Source: Verrucomicrobiota bacterium
GTDB lineage: Bacteria; Chlamydiota; Chlamydiia; Chlamydiales; JAEYWL01
Direction of reading: 5' to 3'
NCBI GenBank assembly: GCA_023428915.1
Contig: JAEYWL010000057.1
Location: 1 to 31,116 of the forward strand
Length of the DNA: 31,116 nt
The notes under the pieces are model-generated. The model made no database searches. It worked only from the letters and a program-made list of their open reading frames with translations, and was not told where the DNA came from. Below are positions 1-8,262 of this stretch, in pieces (positions within the stretch are counted from its first letter, which is position 1; the number at the start of each line of letters is the position of its first letter). Position numbers and translations under genes: made by a program.

Positions 1-32
1 TGCACTTGCCAATTGAAACGCTAAGCCCCTCG

Positions 33-50
33 GCCAAGTCACGACTTGGC
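33..50. repeat. Short palindrome at left edge
   Basis: An 8-bp perfect inverted repeat (GCCAAGTC / GACTTGGC) is separated by 2 bases. It lies about 70 bases downstream of the sensor kinase stop codon, in a noncoding stretch (1-121) with several CAAGTC/ACTTG-type words. It could be part of a dispersed palindromic repeat or the end of something outside the window. No T-tract follows in the kinase direction, so a terminator is not supported. Confidence 0.4.
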
Positions 51-121
51 TCTTCGGGACTTATCCTTTCACTTGTCAAGTTCGGCAATGTTCAAGCGTG
101 ATTTAGGGGCGCAACTTGGGT

Positions 122-1888
122 TTAAATCATTTCGGCTAGCTGGGTGGGGAAAACGATAGTAAAGGTAGTGCCCACGCCTACCAGGGATTCAGCGGAAATT
201 CTGCCGCAATGTTTCTGCACAATTGTTTCAACGATCGACAACCCTAAGCCAGATCCGCCTAATTTTCTGGAACGCGCCTTATCGACGGTATAAAAACGCT
301 GGAAAATATATTCCAGATCTTGTGCAGGAATGCCTATTCCTTTATCTGCTACTGATATTTTTACACTGTCCTCATCTTTAGCTAAGCTCACGGTAATTTG
401 TGCAGGGGCTTGCGAGTATTTAGCGGCATTATTCATCAAATTGATAAAGGCTTGTTCGATAAGATCCGGTTCGCACATCATGTAAACATCTTCTTCCGAC
501 AAGTTTTCTATAGCAATTTCTGCTTCCGGATATAACTCTAAAACCATTTCACGGCAGCGCTCTGCAATTTCCTTTAAATTGCTTTCAACAAGCCTGAAGC
601 GCGGAAGATTTTCAATATCGGATAAGCTCATGAGATTGCGGATGAGGTTGGTCATCCGTTGGCAATTGCGCACCATCTTATCCGTTATCTCCAGCCGCAT
701 TTCTCTAGGGAGATCGGGATTATCATACATGGCTTCGGCAAACCCGCGAATAATGGTAATGGGGGTTTTGAGTTCATGTGAAGCGTTAGCCACAAAATCG
801 CGGCGCATTTCTAAAATTTTGTAATGAGAGGTTTTATCTTGCATAACCAGGATAGCTCCGCTGCCATCATTGATAGGCACCGCTATCACTTCAAGATACA
901 TTTTACTTATAGGCAGTTGGATTTGCAGCGAAAGCGTTAAAGGTTTTTGTTCGCGCATGCTATCAAACAACAGGGTCTCGCACTCCGATTGCTTGGTCAC
1001 ACTAAAAGGCTTATTGATTAATTCATTTTCGGGCAGGTTCAGCAGCTTGGCAGCCATGCGATTGGCGTAAGTTACTTTCCCTTCTTGGTCCACAGCTATT
1101 ACCCCCTCCACAAGGGATTCTAACAAAATGCCTTTTTCATTCTTTTGTTTGGTCAAGTCATCGATCTGCAGCTTGACTTTTTGCGATAGGGAATTAAGCG
1201 CGCTGGCTAACCTGCCGAAATCATCCCCCGGATGGGCGCGCAGCCGAATTTCAGGAATATGAGGCAAACGCCCTTCTTCATAGGGTTTTATTGCACGTAT
1301 GATTTGATCGATAGGTGTTGTCAGACGATAGATAATAAACCAGGTCATTATGCTGAACAACAGCAGCACTCCCACAGATAATGCTAAAAAGCCAATTTCA
1401 AAATTGCGTGTGATTTCAACTACATATTTATAAGGAAAAGCGGTACGCAATACGTAAGTTTTGCCATGAAATTGAAAAGCTTTAGCAAAATAAGTAAATT
1501 TCTGGCCGAGCAGGGTAGAATAGTCATCAAAGTACCCTTGCCCATTTTGAAACGCTTCGTTTACTTCAGGGTGATCTACGACAAAGTCCTGACTAAACTT
1601 CGGGCCTAATACGCGCTTGGCATGCGAATCGTAGAGTACTTTATGTTCATTACTGATTACACTTACCCTGAAAAACAAAAGGGGCTTCTGATCTTTCAGT
1701 TTTTTTATTAAATCATTGTTGTCTTGCGCATCTTTGATTTTTTCAATGATTTCAGTCGTTCTGTCGTCCATTGACTTGAAGACAATGCGATTGACCGTCT
1801 TTGTCGAAAAGGGAAACATCAATGCAATAAAGATCAAAAACAGAACAATGTAGCTGACAAATATTTTTTTTCTTAGTCCCAAAGCCAT
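122..1888 (-). CDS. PhoR/WalK-like sensor histidine kinase
   Basis: 588 aa, inner-membrane two-component sensor kinase. Visible in order: TM1 (about residues 10-27), an extracytoplasmic sensor region (about 30-163), TM2 (about 165-187), HAMP linker (about 188-240), PAS domain (about 250-350), then the HisKA dimerisation helix with the phospho-acceptor His371 in the ASHELKTP motif. The ATPase domain has an N box (NLMNNAAKYS, about 483-492), the G1 box DKGIGIP (about 515) and the G2 box GGSGLGL (544-550), all intact. The order TM-sensor-TM-HAMP-PAS-HisKA-HATPase is that of PhoR and WalK; the signal sensed cannot be read from sequence. It starts at an ATG with no strong Shine-Dalgarno and stands alone: no response regulator lies upstream. 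A partner could lie downstream beyond position 1 or elsewhere. The kinase call is firm; the PhoR name is only by architecture. Confidence 0.93.
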   Translation of the reverse strand: MALGLRKKIFVSYIVLFLIFIALMFPFSTKTVNRIVFKSMDDRTTEIIEKIKDAQDNNDLIKKLKDQKPLLFFRVSVISNEHKVLYDSHAKRVLGPKFSQDFVVDHPEVNEAFQNGQGYFDDYSTLLGQKFTYFAKAFQFHGKTYVLRTAFPYKYVVEITRNFEIGFLALSVGVLLLFSIMTWFIIYRLTTPIDQIIRAIKPYEEGRLPHIPEIRLRAHPGDDFGRLASALNSLSQKVKLQIDDLTKQKNEKGILLESLVEGVIAVDQEGKVTYANRMAAKLLNLPENELINKPFSVTKQSECETLLFDSMREQKPLTLSLQIQLPISKMYLEVIAVPINDGSGAILVMQDKTSHYKILEMRRDFVANASHELKTPITIIRGFAEAMYDNPDLPREMRLEITDKMVRNCQRMTNLIRNLMSLSDIENLPRFRLVESNLKEIAERCREMVLELYPEAEIAIENLSEEDVYMMCEPDLIEQAFINLMNNAAKYSQAPAQITVSLAKDEDSVKISVADKGIGIPAQDLEYIFQRFYTVDKARSRKLGGSGLGLSIVETIVQKHCGRISAESLVGVGTTFTIVFPTQLAEMI

Positions 1889-2112
1889 TTAAAACCAAAT
1901 TTAATATTAATAATAAATAAATTTTAACACGATGAATTATTAATATCAATAAAATACTATAATCTATTAACTAATATAAGGTAGCAAGCAGAATCCTAGG
2001 AAGGCTTAAAAGCAGAAATGTTTAGTCCTTTTGAATTCACTAACTCTACTTATGGCTATCTTTCTTTTTTTTATCTCTAAAGTTCATCCATATTATTGCT
2101 ATATGGAGAAGC

Positions 2113-2496
2113 TTATTGAAAGCCAACATAGGTTAAATAAAGACCTATAATAACCATCGTGCCAGCAACTATATTTAAAAATACTGTCGAACCATTTAAC
2201 ATTTTTAGGGCAAAATGAGTGAGTTTTTCAGGGAAAAGAAGGCGTAATGCTCCTGTAACGACTAACACCCAACCTAAAAAAGTGATGATACCTTGCCAGT
2301 TAGGCGTCCAAATATTGTGTACATTTACTATAAGTAAACCTGGAATGAAACTTAAAAAACCTGTGAGATAAATAGTTAAAGGCTGCTCAACAGCAGCCCT
2401 TACCATTCTAAAAAAATTGCGATTAAGCAGCATGCCTGTATAAATCACAATTAGGGAAACACCCAGCACTCGCGCCAAAAGGTGAGAGATATCCAT
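2113..2496 (-). CDS. Small integral membrane protein coupled to pgk
   Basis: 127 aa with about four hydrophobic segments (roughly residues 8-22, 40-58, 70-88 and 103-125), so a small polytopic membrane protein. I recognise no family with confidence. The ATG at 2496 overlaps the pgk stop by one base (TGATG), with AGG about 7 bases upstream; a GTG one codon earlier is the alternative start. This arrangement indicates translational coupling to pgk and a shared transcript. A link to glycolysis or to energy import is only suggested by the neighbour. The 224 bases downstream of it, before the sensor kinase gene, hold no further gene and no convincing terminator. Confidence 0.75.
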   Translation of the reverse strand: MDISHLLARVLGVSLIVIYTGMLLNRNFFRMVRAAVEQPLTIYLTGFLSFIPGLLIVNVHNIWTPNWQGIITFLGWVLVVTGALRLLFPEKLTHFALKMLNGSTVFLNIVAGTMVIIGLYLTYVGFQ

Positions 2497-3701
2497 CACT
2501 GTACCTTATCTGAGAGTGCTTCTATTCCCGGGAGCGTTCCATGCTCAATAAACTCTAAAGAAGCGCCGCCGCCGGTAGATATGTGCGTCATTTTATCGGC
2601 AAGGCCGGCCTGCTGCACTGCAGCTGCAGAGTCTCCCCCGCCCACTATTTTAACTGCATCCTGTTCGCTTATAATACGGGCAAGCTCTTTTGTGCCTTTA
2701 GCAAAATCAGGGATCTCAAAAACACCTACCGGTCCATTCCAAAAAATTGTTTTAGCTTTTTTGAGCTCTTCTGCAAACATTTCAAGGGTTTTAGGACCTA
2801 TATCAACACCTTCAAATCCTTCAGGGATTCCTTTTGCCGCATCTACTATTTGGCTTGCCGCCCCTTCCTCCATTTTGTCAGTTACAACTATGTCAACAGG
2901 AAGTTTAAGGACAACATTCTGCTGCTTGCAAGCCTCGATTATTTCACTGGCAACCGGGATGCTATCATCTTCGCAAATAGAATTGCCGATGGCATATCCT
3001 TGCGCTTTTAAAAATGCATAGGCCATCCCCCCGCCGATTAACAGGGTGTCAACTTTAGTGAGCAAAGACTTAAGCACGGCGATTTTACTAGAGATTTTTG
3101 CGCCGCCGATTAATGCACAAAAGGGCTTTTCAGGGTTTTGGGTTAGCTGGCTTAAAAATTTTATCTCTTTTTCCATAAGAAATCCAGCTGCAGCACGTCC
3201 TGAAAATTCTTTTGGAACAACATATACTGAAGAATGTTCTCGATGGGAGGTTCCAAAGGCATCGTTTAAGTAAAGGTCGCCATACTTTGCAAGCTCGCCG
3301 GCAAATTCAGGATCTAATTCCGGTTTTTCTTCCGCTTCATGAAAACGAAGGTTTTCCAAAAGAAGCACCTGGCCTGTTTGGAGATTATTGACTAATTTTT
3401 CAATATTTCCGCCAACACAGTCGGGTGCCATTTGTACGGGTCTTTCTAAAAGTTCTGAAAGCCGTCGCGCACATGGAGCCAGGCTAAATTCTGGAGAGCG
3501 CCCTTTTGGCCGGCCTAAATGGCTCATAAGCACCAAAGCTCCGCCATAATCCAAAACGTGTTTTATTGAAGGTAAAGCCGCTTTAATACGTGTATCGTCT
3601 ATAATCTTTCCTTCTTTATCTAAAGGTACATTGAAATCCACACGCATCAATGTTTTTTTTCCGTTATATTGTAAATCCTTAATAAACAGTTTTTGTTGCA
3701 T
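2496..3701 (-). CDS. pgk: Phosphoglycerate kinase
   Basis: 401 aa. Catalyses 1,3-bisphosphoglycerate + ADP to 3-phosphoglycerate + ATP in the cytoplasm. The N-terminal substrate-binding signature is clear (RVDFNVPLD near residue 20), followed by SHLGRPKG, the LLENLRFH segment, the DAFGTSHREH motif, and in the C-terminal nucleotide lobe GGAKISSK, WNGPVGVFE and the GGGDSAAAV / STGGGASLEF loops. Length is normal for bacterial PGK. The start is placed at 3701 because a GAGG ribosome site lies 5 bases upstream; an in-frame ATG ten codons earlier (3731) has no such site. It is the first gene of a two-gene unit with the small membrane protein. Environmental chlamydiae keep glycolysis alongside host ATP import, so the gene is expected. 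Confidence 0.98.
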   Translation of the reverse strand: MQQKLFIKDLQYNGKKTLMRVDFNVPLDKEGKIIDDTRIKAALPSIKHVLDYGGALVLMSHLGRPKGRSPEFSLAPCARRLSELLERPVQMAPDCVGGNIEKLVNNLQTGQVLLLENLRFHEAEEKPELDPEFAGELAKYGDLYLNDAFGTSHREHSSVYVVPKEFSGRAAAGFLMEKEIKFLSQLTQNPEKPFCALIGGAKISSKIAVLKSLLTKVDTLLIGGGMAYAFLKAQGYAIGNSICEDDSIPVASEIIEACKQQNVVLKLPVDIVVTDKMEEGAASQIVDAAKGIPEGFEGVDIGPKTLEMFAEELKKAKTIFWNGPVGVFEIPDFAKGTKELARIISEQDAVKIVGGGDSAAAVQQAGLADKMTHISTGGGASLEFIEHGTLPGIEALSDKVQ

Positions 3702-3731
3702 TTTGCCTCGATTGTTTTCCCTCAATTTCAT

Positions 3732-3914
3732 TTGCTATGCTAGAGGGGAAACTGCAAAAAGTCAAGGTGATATAGGCATTGAAGATTAAGGCAAAGAATA
3801 TTTCTCTAAATATTAAATTAAATACATAAAAAACAATCATTGATAAATAAATAAAAACAAACTAATCTAAAATTAGAAGTATGAATCAAATATAATTATT
3901 TTAATGAGGTTCAT
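3732..3914. promoter_or_regulatory. Divergent AT-rich intergenic region, pgk / PEP-CTERM gene
   Basis: 183 very AT-rich bases between divergent genes. A perfect TATAAT lies at 3891-3896, 19 bases before the ATG of the rightward gene, but no good -35 box sits at the right spacing. A TGAGG ribosome site (3905-3909) precedes that ATG. Promoter assignment rests only on the -10 match. Confidence 0.3.
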
Positions 3915-4553
3915 ATGTATAAAAATTATTTTTTACTGCTATTAATTCCTTTATTTTTTATCGCTCCGCCGCTGCTTTCTAATACTTTTGTTTCACCAAT
4001 ATCCACCACCGTTTCCAGCTCCGGGTTAAATACAACACTTGGGTATGCCTTTAACGCAAATAACAATTTAGTGGTTTCTGCCTTAGGCATGTGGGCTGCT
4101 CCTTCATATTCAGGGACAGGCCAGATAGGCCTTTGGGATAATGCGGGACAACTCCTGGGACAAGCATCCGTCAACAGTTCAGGCGGCACATTGTTTGATT
4201 CCTATAGGTATGCCGATTTAACAACCCCCATTTTTTTAACAGCTGGACAAACTTATTATTTGGGCGTCTACACGCCTTCTCTTTACCAAGTTCCATTAGT
4301 ACACCCAAGCACCCCTTGGCTATCCAGCATATTTACAATTGATCCTTCTATAACTATTTTTAGCGGCGCGTATAATAATGGCGGGTTTTCGGCCCCGCTT
4401 AATTTAATTCCGACAAATTATTATATGGCAGGCAATGCGCAATTTAGCGTAGTAACCCCTGAACCCGGCACTTATTTAATGCTAGGCTCTTTATTGGGAA
4501 TAGCGGCAATTGCTGCCATGAAAAAAAGAAGAGTATCTGAAGAAGTCAAATAG
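3915..4553 (+). CDS. Secreted protein with PEP-CTERM sorting signal
   Basis: 212 aa. The N terminus is a signal peptide (MYKN followed by a hydrophobic stretch to about residue 23). The mature part is rich in Gly, Ser, Asn, Tyr and Thr with little charge, and its middle (about 40-180) looks like a beta-sandwich extracellular domain, with the alternating pattern of DUF4082-like modules (weak resemblance only). The C terminus is diagnostic: Pro-Glu-Pro at 182-184, a hydrophobic helix (about 186-201) and a basic tail KKRR (203-206). That is the tripartite PEP-CTERM signal that exosortases process in Gram-negative bacteria for export or surface anchoring. No exosortase gene is in the window. TGAGG precedes the ATG, and a strong hairpin terminator follows, so it is probably monocistronic. 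Function unknown; perhaps a surface protein. Confidence 0.8.
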   Translation: MYKNYFLLLLIPLFFIAPPLLSNTFVSPISTTVSSSGLNTTLGYAFNANNNLVVSALGMWAAPSYSGTGQIGLWDNAGQLLGQASVNSSGGTLFDSYRYADLTTPIFLTAGQTYYLGVYTPSLYQVPLVHPSTPWLSSIFTIDPSITIFSGAYNNGGFSAPLNLIPTNYYMAGNAQFSVVTPEPGTYLMLGSLLGIAAIAAMKKRRVSEEVK

Positions 4554-4565
4554 GTTTAGATAAGA

Positions 4566-4600
4566 AAAAAGCTTTTCAAATACAATTTGAAAAGCTTTTT
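4566..4600. terminator. Bidirectional rho-independent terminator
   Basis: A perfect 15-bp inverted repeat (4566-4580 and 4586-4600) around a 5-base loop, with A-rich and T-rich ends that give a T-run on both strands. It sits between the convergent PEP-CTERM gene (plus) and gltX (minus) and can end both transcripts. Confidence 0.9.
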
Positions 4601-4612
4601 ATTAAAAAAATT

Positions 4613-6115
4613 TTAAGCCATCAAAGCTTTGGCATCTTTGGCAGTCCAAGCTTTTTTCAAAGCATCGCCTTTTTTAGTGGAAATACCTCCTAGAAATTCG
4701 ATCGACTTTAAAAAGCGGGCACGAGTGCGATCTTTCCCTAAAAGCTGCGCCGAATCAAATAAAGGCGGCCCTTGCAATTTGCCCATCAAGCTGGCAAATA
4801 ATACCGGCATGATGTTCTTCTTATGGTGCACGCCGAAGATCTCGGCAATTTCACGCGATGCTGCATTGATCCCTTCGCTGCCCCAATTCTCCAATTCATC
4901 TAAACGCCAGATCATGGCTTGCAGAATGTAGCAAATTTGCTCAGGAGTTAGCTTGGAAGCGGCAAAAGTCTCGTGTTTATAGTGCAAATGATTGATAAAC
5001 AAGAAATCGCATAAGTCAATAAAATCGCCAAAAGTCTTGATCCTTGAATGAACAAGCGGCATCAAGCGCTGCATAAAAGCCTGGTTGAAGGTCCATTCTT
5101 GAATGCGCGGCCATAACTGGTCTACAGGAATGTTTTTAATGAGGTACTGCTGGTTGATCCAGTCTAGTTTCTGCACATCAAAAACGGCCCCGGAAACACC
5201 GATCCGCTTGTAGTCAAATTCGCGGATAATCTCCTCTAAAGAGTAGATTTCCCGGTCGCCTGTCATGCTGTAGCCCATCAAAGTCAAGAAATTGAGAAAG
5301 GCCTCTTGCAAATAACCGCTGTCGCGATAAAAGAAGATAGAGGTGGGATTGCGCCGCTTGGAAAGCTTTTTGCCGTCATTTCCCAGCAAAAGGGGCATGT
5401 GCATAAAAATAGGCGGCTGCCAGCCAAATGATTCATAAAGCAGCACGTGTTTAGGAGTAGAGCTCATCCACTCATCGCCGCGAATGACATGGGTAATTTC
5501 CATTAAGCGGTCATCTACGACGTTCGCTAAATGGTAGGTCGGAAATCCGTCGGATTTTAGCAGCACCTGGTCATCTACGTCGGCCCAAGGGTAGGTTATT
5601 TTGCCCTTGATGGCATCTTCATAGACGCACTCCCCTTTAAGCGGAGCTTTCATGCGCACAACAAAAGGGCGGCCGGCAGCTTCATTGGCGGCAATTTCCT
5701 CTTCGCTCAAATTGCGGCAACGGCGATCGTATCCTTGGCGCCCCCCCTGTTTGGCCAATACTTGGCGCATGATCTCGAGATCCTCGGCGGTGCAAAAGCA
5801 CTTGTATGCTTTACCTGTATCTAATAATTTTTGGCAGTGTTCTTTGTAGATGGGAAAACGCTCTGACTGGCGATAAGGCCCATACGGCCCTCCAATATCA
5901 GGTCCTTCATCCCATTGCAAGCCGCACCAATTTAGGGCATCATAAATGTTCTGTTCATATTCAGGCCGGCTGCGGGTTCTGTCGGTATCTTCTATCCTTA
6001 AGATAAACTTGCCGCCATGGTGCCTGGCAAAAATAACATTAAAAAGCGCCATGTAGGCTGTGCCTACGTGGGGGTCCCCTGTCGGTGAAGGGGCTATGCG
6101 AACGCGAACTGTCAT
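4613..6115 (-). CDS. gltX: Glutamyl-tRNA synthetase
   Basis: 500 aa class I aminoacyl-tRNA synthetase; charges tRNA-Glu with glutamate. The HIGH-type motif appears as PSPTGDPHVGTAY (residues 9-21), the RIEDTDRTR segment follows at 40-48, and the KLSKR signature is at 250-254. A cysteine cluster lies near 106-133. The length is typical of bacterial GltX with a full anticodon-binding region. AGGA lies about 7 bases before the ATG. In chlamydiae this enzyme is generally held to be non-discriminating (it also mischarges tRNA-Gln for the GatCAB route); that is family knowledge, not visible here. It is last in a minus-strand series after tsp and the degenerate-kinase gene, 45 bases downstream of the latter. 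Its closeness to euo matches the Chlamydia order. Confidence 0.98.
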   Translation of the reverse strand: MTVRVRIAPSPTGDPHVGTAYMALFNVIFARHHGGKFILRIEDTDRTRSRPEYEQNIYDALNWCGLQWDEGPDIGGPYGPYRQSERFPIYKEHCQKLLDTGKAYKCFCTAEDLEIMRQVLAKQGGRQGYDRRCRNLSEEEIAANEAAGRPFVVRMKAPLKGECVYEDAIKGKITYPWADVDDQVLLKSDGFPTYHLANVVDDRLMEITHVIRGDEWMSSTPKHVLLYESFGWQPPIFMHMPLLLGNDGKKLSKRRNPTSIFFYRDSGYLQEAFLNFLTLMGYSMTGDREIYSLEEIIREFDYKRIGVSGAVFDVQKLDWINQQYLIKNIPVDQLWPRIQEWTFNQAFMQRLMPLVHSRIKTFGDFIDLCDFLFINHLHYKHETFAASKLTPEQICYILQAMIWRLDELENWGSEGINAASREIAEIFGVHHKKNIMPVLFASLMGKLQGPPLFDSAQLLGKDRTRARFLKSIEFLGGISTKKGDALKKAWTAKDAKALMA

Positions 6116-6160
6116 AAGCTATTCCTACTTAATATTTCAAAGCATCTATTGTGAAGCAGC

Positions 6161-8212
6161 TTATGAAAAAAATTCAACAGCTAAATCTGATTTAAGATAT
6201 TGTTCAAACTCCGCATCGGACATGGCTGCAATATTCAAAAGGCCAGCCTCTTCCGGCTCTATGTGTGCTTTTGCTGCTGCATGTTCTAGATGCTCTTTGA
6301 TTGCTTTGGGTTCAGATAATGGTAAATTTTGCACAAGGTAGTCAAAGACAAGCGCTGCATTAAATCTGTCTTGAGGATCCTTTTGACACATTTCTGCAAT
6401 CAATGCGTGTAAAACTTCTTTGTAGGGATAATCTTTTCCCAGTCTCGTGGCTATCGCCTCAAAGACTTTACCCAAATTAAATATATCTATAGCTTGTGCT
6501 GTATCTGCTACAGAAGCTTTTTGAAGACCTTTAAAGTCTTCAAAATCATGCCTTGCCAGCTTTGATTGACTGAGGTCCTGGGAGTCGATCAGCCAGCTTT
6601 CACGTATTTTTTCAAAATCCAAATTGCCAATAGTGTGTAAATCGGCGGCATAGTTTGCAACTTCTACATTAAAATATAATTGCCTCTGCTTTACGACTAC
6701 TGTTTTGCAATTGATATTCTGCAAAAAGATGTGCTTGCCATGCAGCATTTCTAAAGCATATGCTAACGCATACATACCCTCAATAAGCACAGAGGGTTGA
6801 AGAGTTGCTATTTCATTTTCTAAAGAAGGACATATATCGAATATTTGCGCTTGTTTTTGAAACTCCCCATCAACTGTGTGTAAATTGCACAAACATTTAG
6901 GCAAATTAAGCGCTAAATGGCAAAACTCATTTTTACAAAGCGTTTCCAAGACGCTTTTTTCTGCAGCCGCCATTTTTTTAACATCAATGATCCTTAACTT
7001 CTTTGCCGGATTTGCAACAGTCTCTTCTCCTTGCTTTATTCTAAACCATTCAACACCATCTTCTCTACCATGATAAGTAACTGCATAGGGTATTTCTATG
7101 GGGATAGGCGTTTCTATGCCAACAGTTTGTGATACTGCTATATGGTCTTCACTCTCAGATTGGATATTCCATTCGCTAAGCTGCCCATCTTCATCAGGAA
7201 CCCTGACTTTACCTGAAACGGGATACTTTTCCTCCGGTATCGTGCCAAATGAAGCAATGCGCTTCATGCCCAAATTAGGAGAAGCTCTTCCCGAATTGGC
7301 AGTTTGTCCTGAAGACCTTAGCAGCATACTGCCAGTAAGAGGGCTTGAACTCATTATAGCATGTTCAATTTCTGCCAGTTCTTTTTTTATAGATGCTACT
7401 GCAGAATCTAAGTTTTGGTTTGCATCGGGGTTGAGCTTTTGTAATAGGGGGGCTAGTTTTTTCTTAAAATTTACCCTTGCTTCTTCTGAAACGGTATCGC
7501 TTAAAGCGCTAAAGACGGGCACAAGCCTTTGAAAATCTTCCATCTGAGCTGTGACATGCCGAATACTACGGCATTCATTTTCCTGCCATTTTCTGCAGGC
7601 TTGAAAATGGGAAAATTGGGCGCATTTGGATCTATTGGGATGCTTTACATTTTCTTTGCTAATTTGCACACTGTCTGAAGGGATTTCTTCTAAGGTGTAA
7701 TTTTCTGCATGAATGCCGATCATTCCCTCTACCAATTGCTTCATCCAGCTAAGCACCTGTTTGGGATGCTGGGTCTTTGGCAAGCTGGAGGCATGGTAAG
7801 GGTTCATGGGCTGGATAGTCATATGGCGCATTAATCTGCCATCCGCGGCACGCATCTCCAGCTCTTTTAACGGCTTCGGCATCCCTGGAAGATCATTTCC
7901 CCTAAAGTGGTTTAAAAAATCGATGATTTTTTTAAACACTTGGGAATCGGCAGCATACAAAGTAAATATCTTGGCTTTACTTCTAACGCCATTTGGAATT
8001 CCAAGAAATATAAAACTTTTACCGGTGGATTCAAGTTCAAAGGTTCTATTACTATGTATTTCGCCAAATATCCTGATAGTGACTTCTACAAGTCTTTGCT
8101 TACCTTCGGAGTCTAGCTCTAAGACAGCATTCCAATTTTTAATTGTGATTGGTCCAATATCCCCATCGGTCATATCGGGTTTTGTAAAACTACGCGAACC
8201 AACTAACTGCAT
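6161..8212 (-). CDS. Large protein with degenerate protein-kinase domain
   Basis: 683 aa (numbering below includes two residues of an upstream TTG extension). Residues 1-370 match nothing I recognise; a Ser-rich, probably disordered linker lies near 290-320. Residues about 370-635 follow a eukaryotic-type kinase layout: a possible beta-3 Lys407 (AKKLRIID), an alpha-C-like AAAEKSVLETL, an LHGKHIFLQNINCKTVVV segment where the HRD loop should be, DIFNLGKVFEAIA like helix alpha-F, and MCQKDPQDRFNAALVFDYL like the terminal CxxxDPxxRP helix. The HRD Asp and the DFG triplet are both missing, so it is probably a pseudokinase. There is no signal peptide or TM, which fits a cytosolic protein or type III effector. 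GAAGG precedes the ATG. It lies between tsp and gltX, where Chlamydia carries crpA/omcB/omcA. Confidence 0.72.
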   Translation of the reverse strand: MQLVGSRSFTKPDMTDGDIGPITIKNWNAVLELDSEGKQRLVEVTIRIFGEIHSNRTFELESTGKSFIFLGIPNGVRSKAKIFTLYAADSQVFKKIIDFLNHFRGNDLPGMPKPLKELEMRAADGRLMRHMTIQPMNPYHASSLPKTQHPKQVLSWMKQLVEGMIGIHAENYTLEEIPSDSVQISKENVKHPNRSKCAQFSHFQACRKWQENECRSIRHVTAQMEDFQRLVPVFSALSDTVSEEARVNFKKKLAPLLQKLNPDANQNLDSAVASIKKELAEIEHAIMSSSPLTGSMLLRSSGQTANSGRASPNLGMKRIASFGTIPEEKYPVSGKVRVPDEDGQLSEWNIQSESEDHIAVSQTVGIETPIPIEIPYAVTYHGREDGVEWFRIKQGEETVANPAKKLRIIDVKKMAAAEKSVLETLCKNEFCHLALNLPKCLCNLHTVDGEFQKQAQIFDICPSLENEIATLQPSVLIEGMYALAYALEMLHGKHIFLQNINCKTVVVKQRQLYFNVEVANYAADLHTIGNLDFEKIRESWLIDSQDLSQSKLARHDFEDFKGLQKASVADTAQAIDIFNLGKVFEAIATRLGKDYPYKEVLHALIAEMCQKDPQDRFNAALVFDYLVQNLPLSEPKAIKEHLEHAAAKAHIEPEEAGLLNIAAMSDAEFEQYLKSDLAVEFFS

Positions 8213-8262
8213 AAACAACCTTCAATTGAATTGAAATTATAGCAACTGCTGCCAATCGCTGA

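Noticed and set aside
2088..2106. CCATAT / ATATGG hairpin after the small membrane protein gene
   Set aside because: Only 6 AT-rich pairs and no T-run in the direction of transcription.
2482..3021. 179-codon open frame opposite pgk
   Set aside because: Antisense shadow of a certain housekeeping gene.
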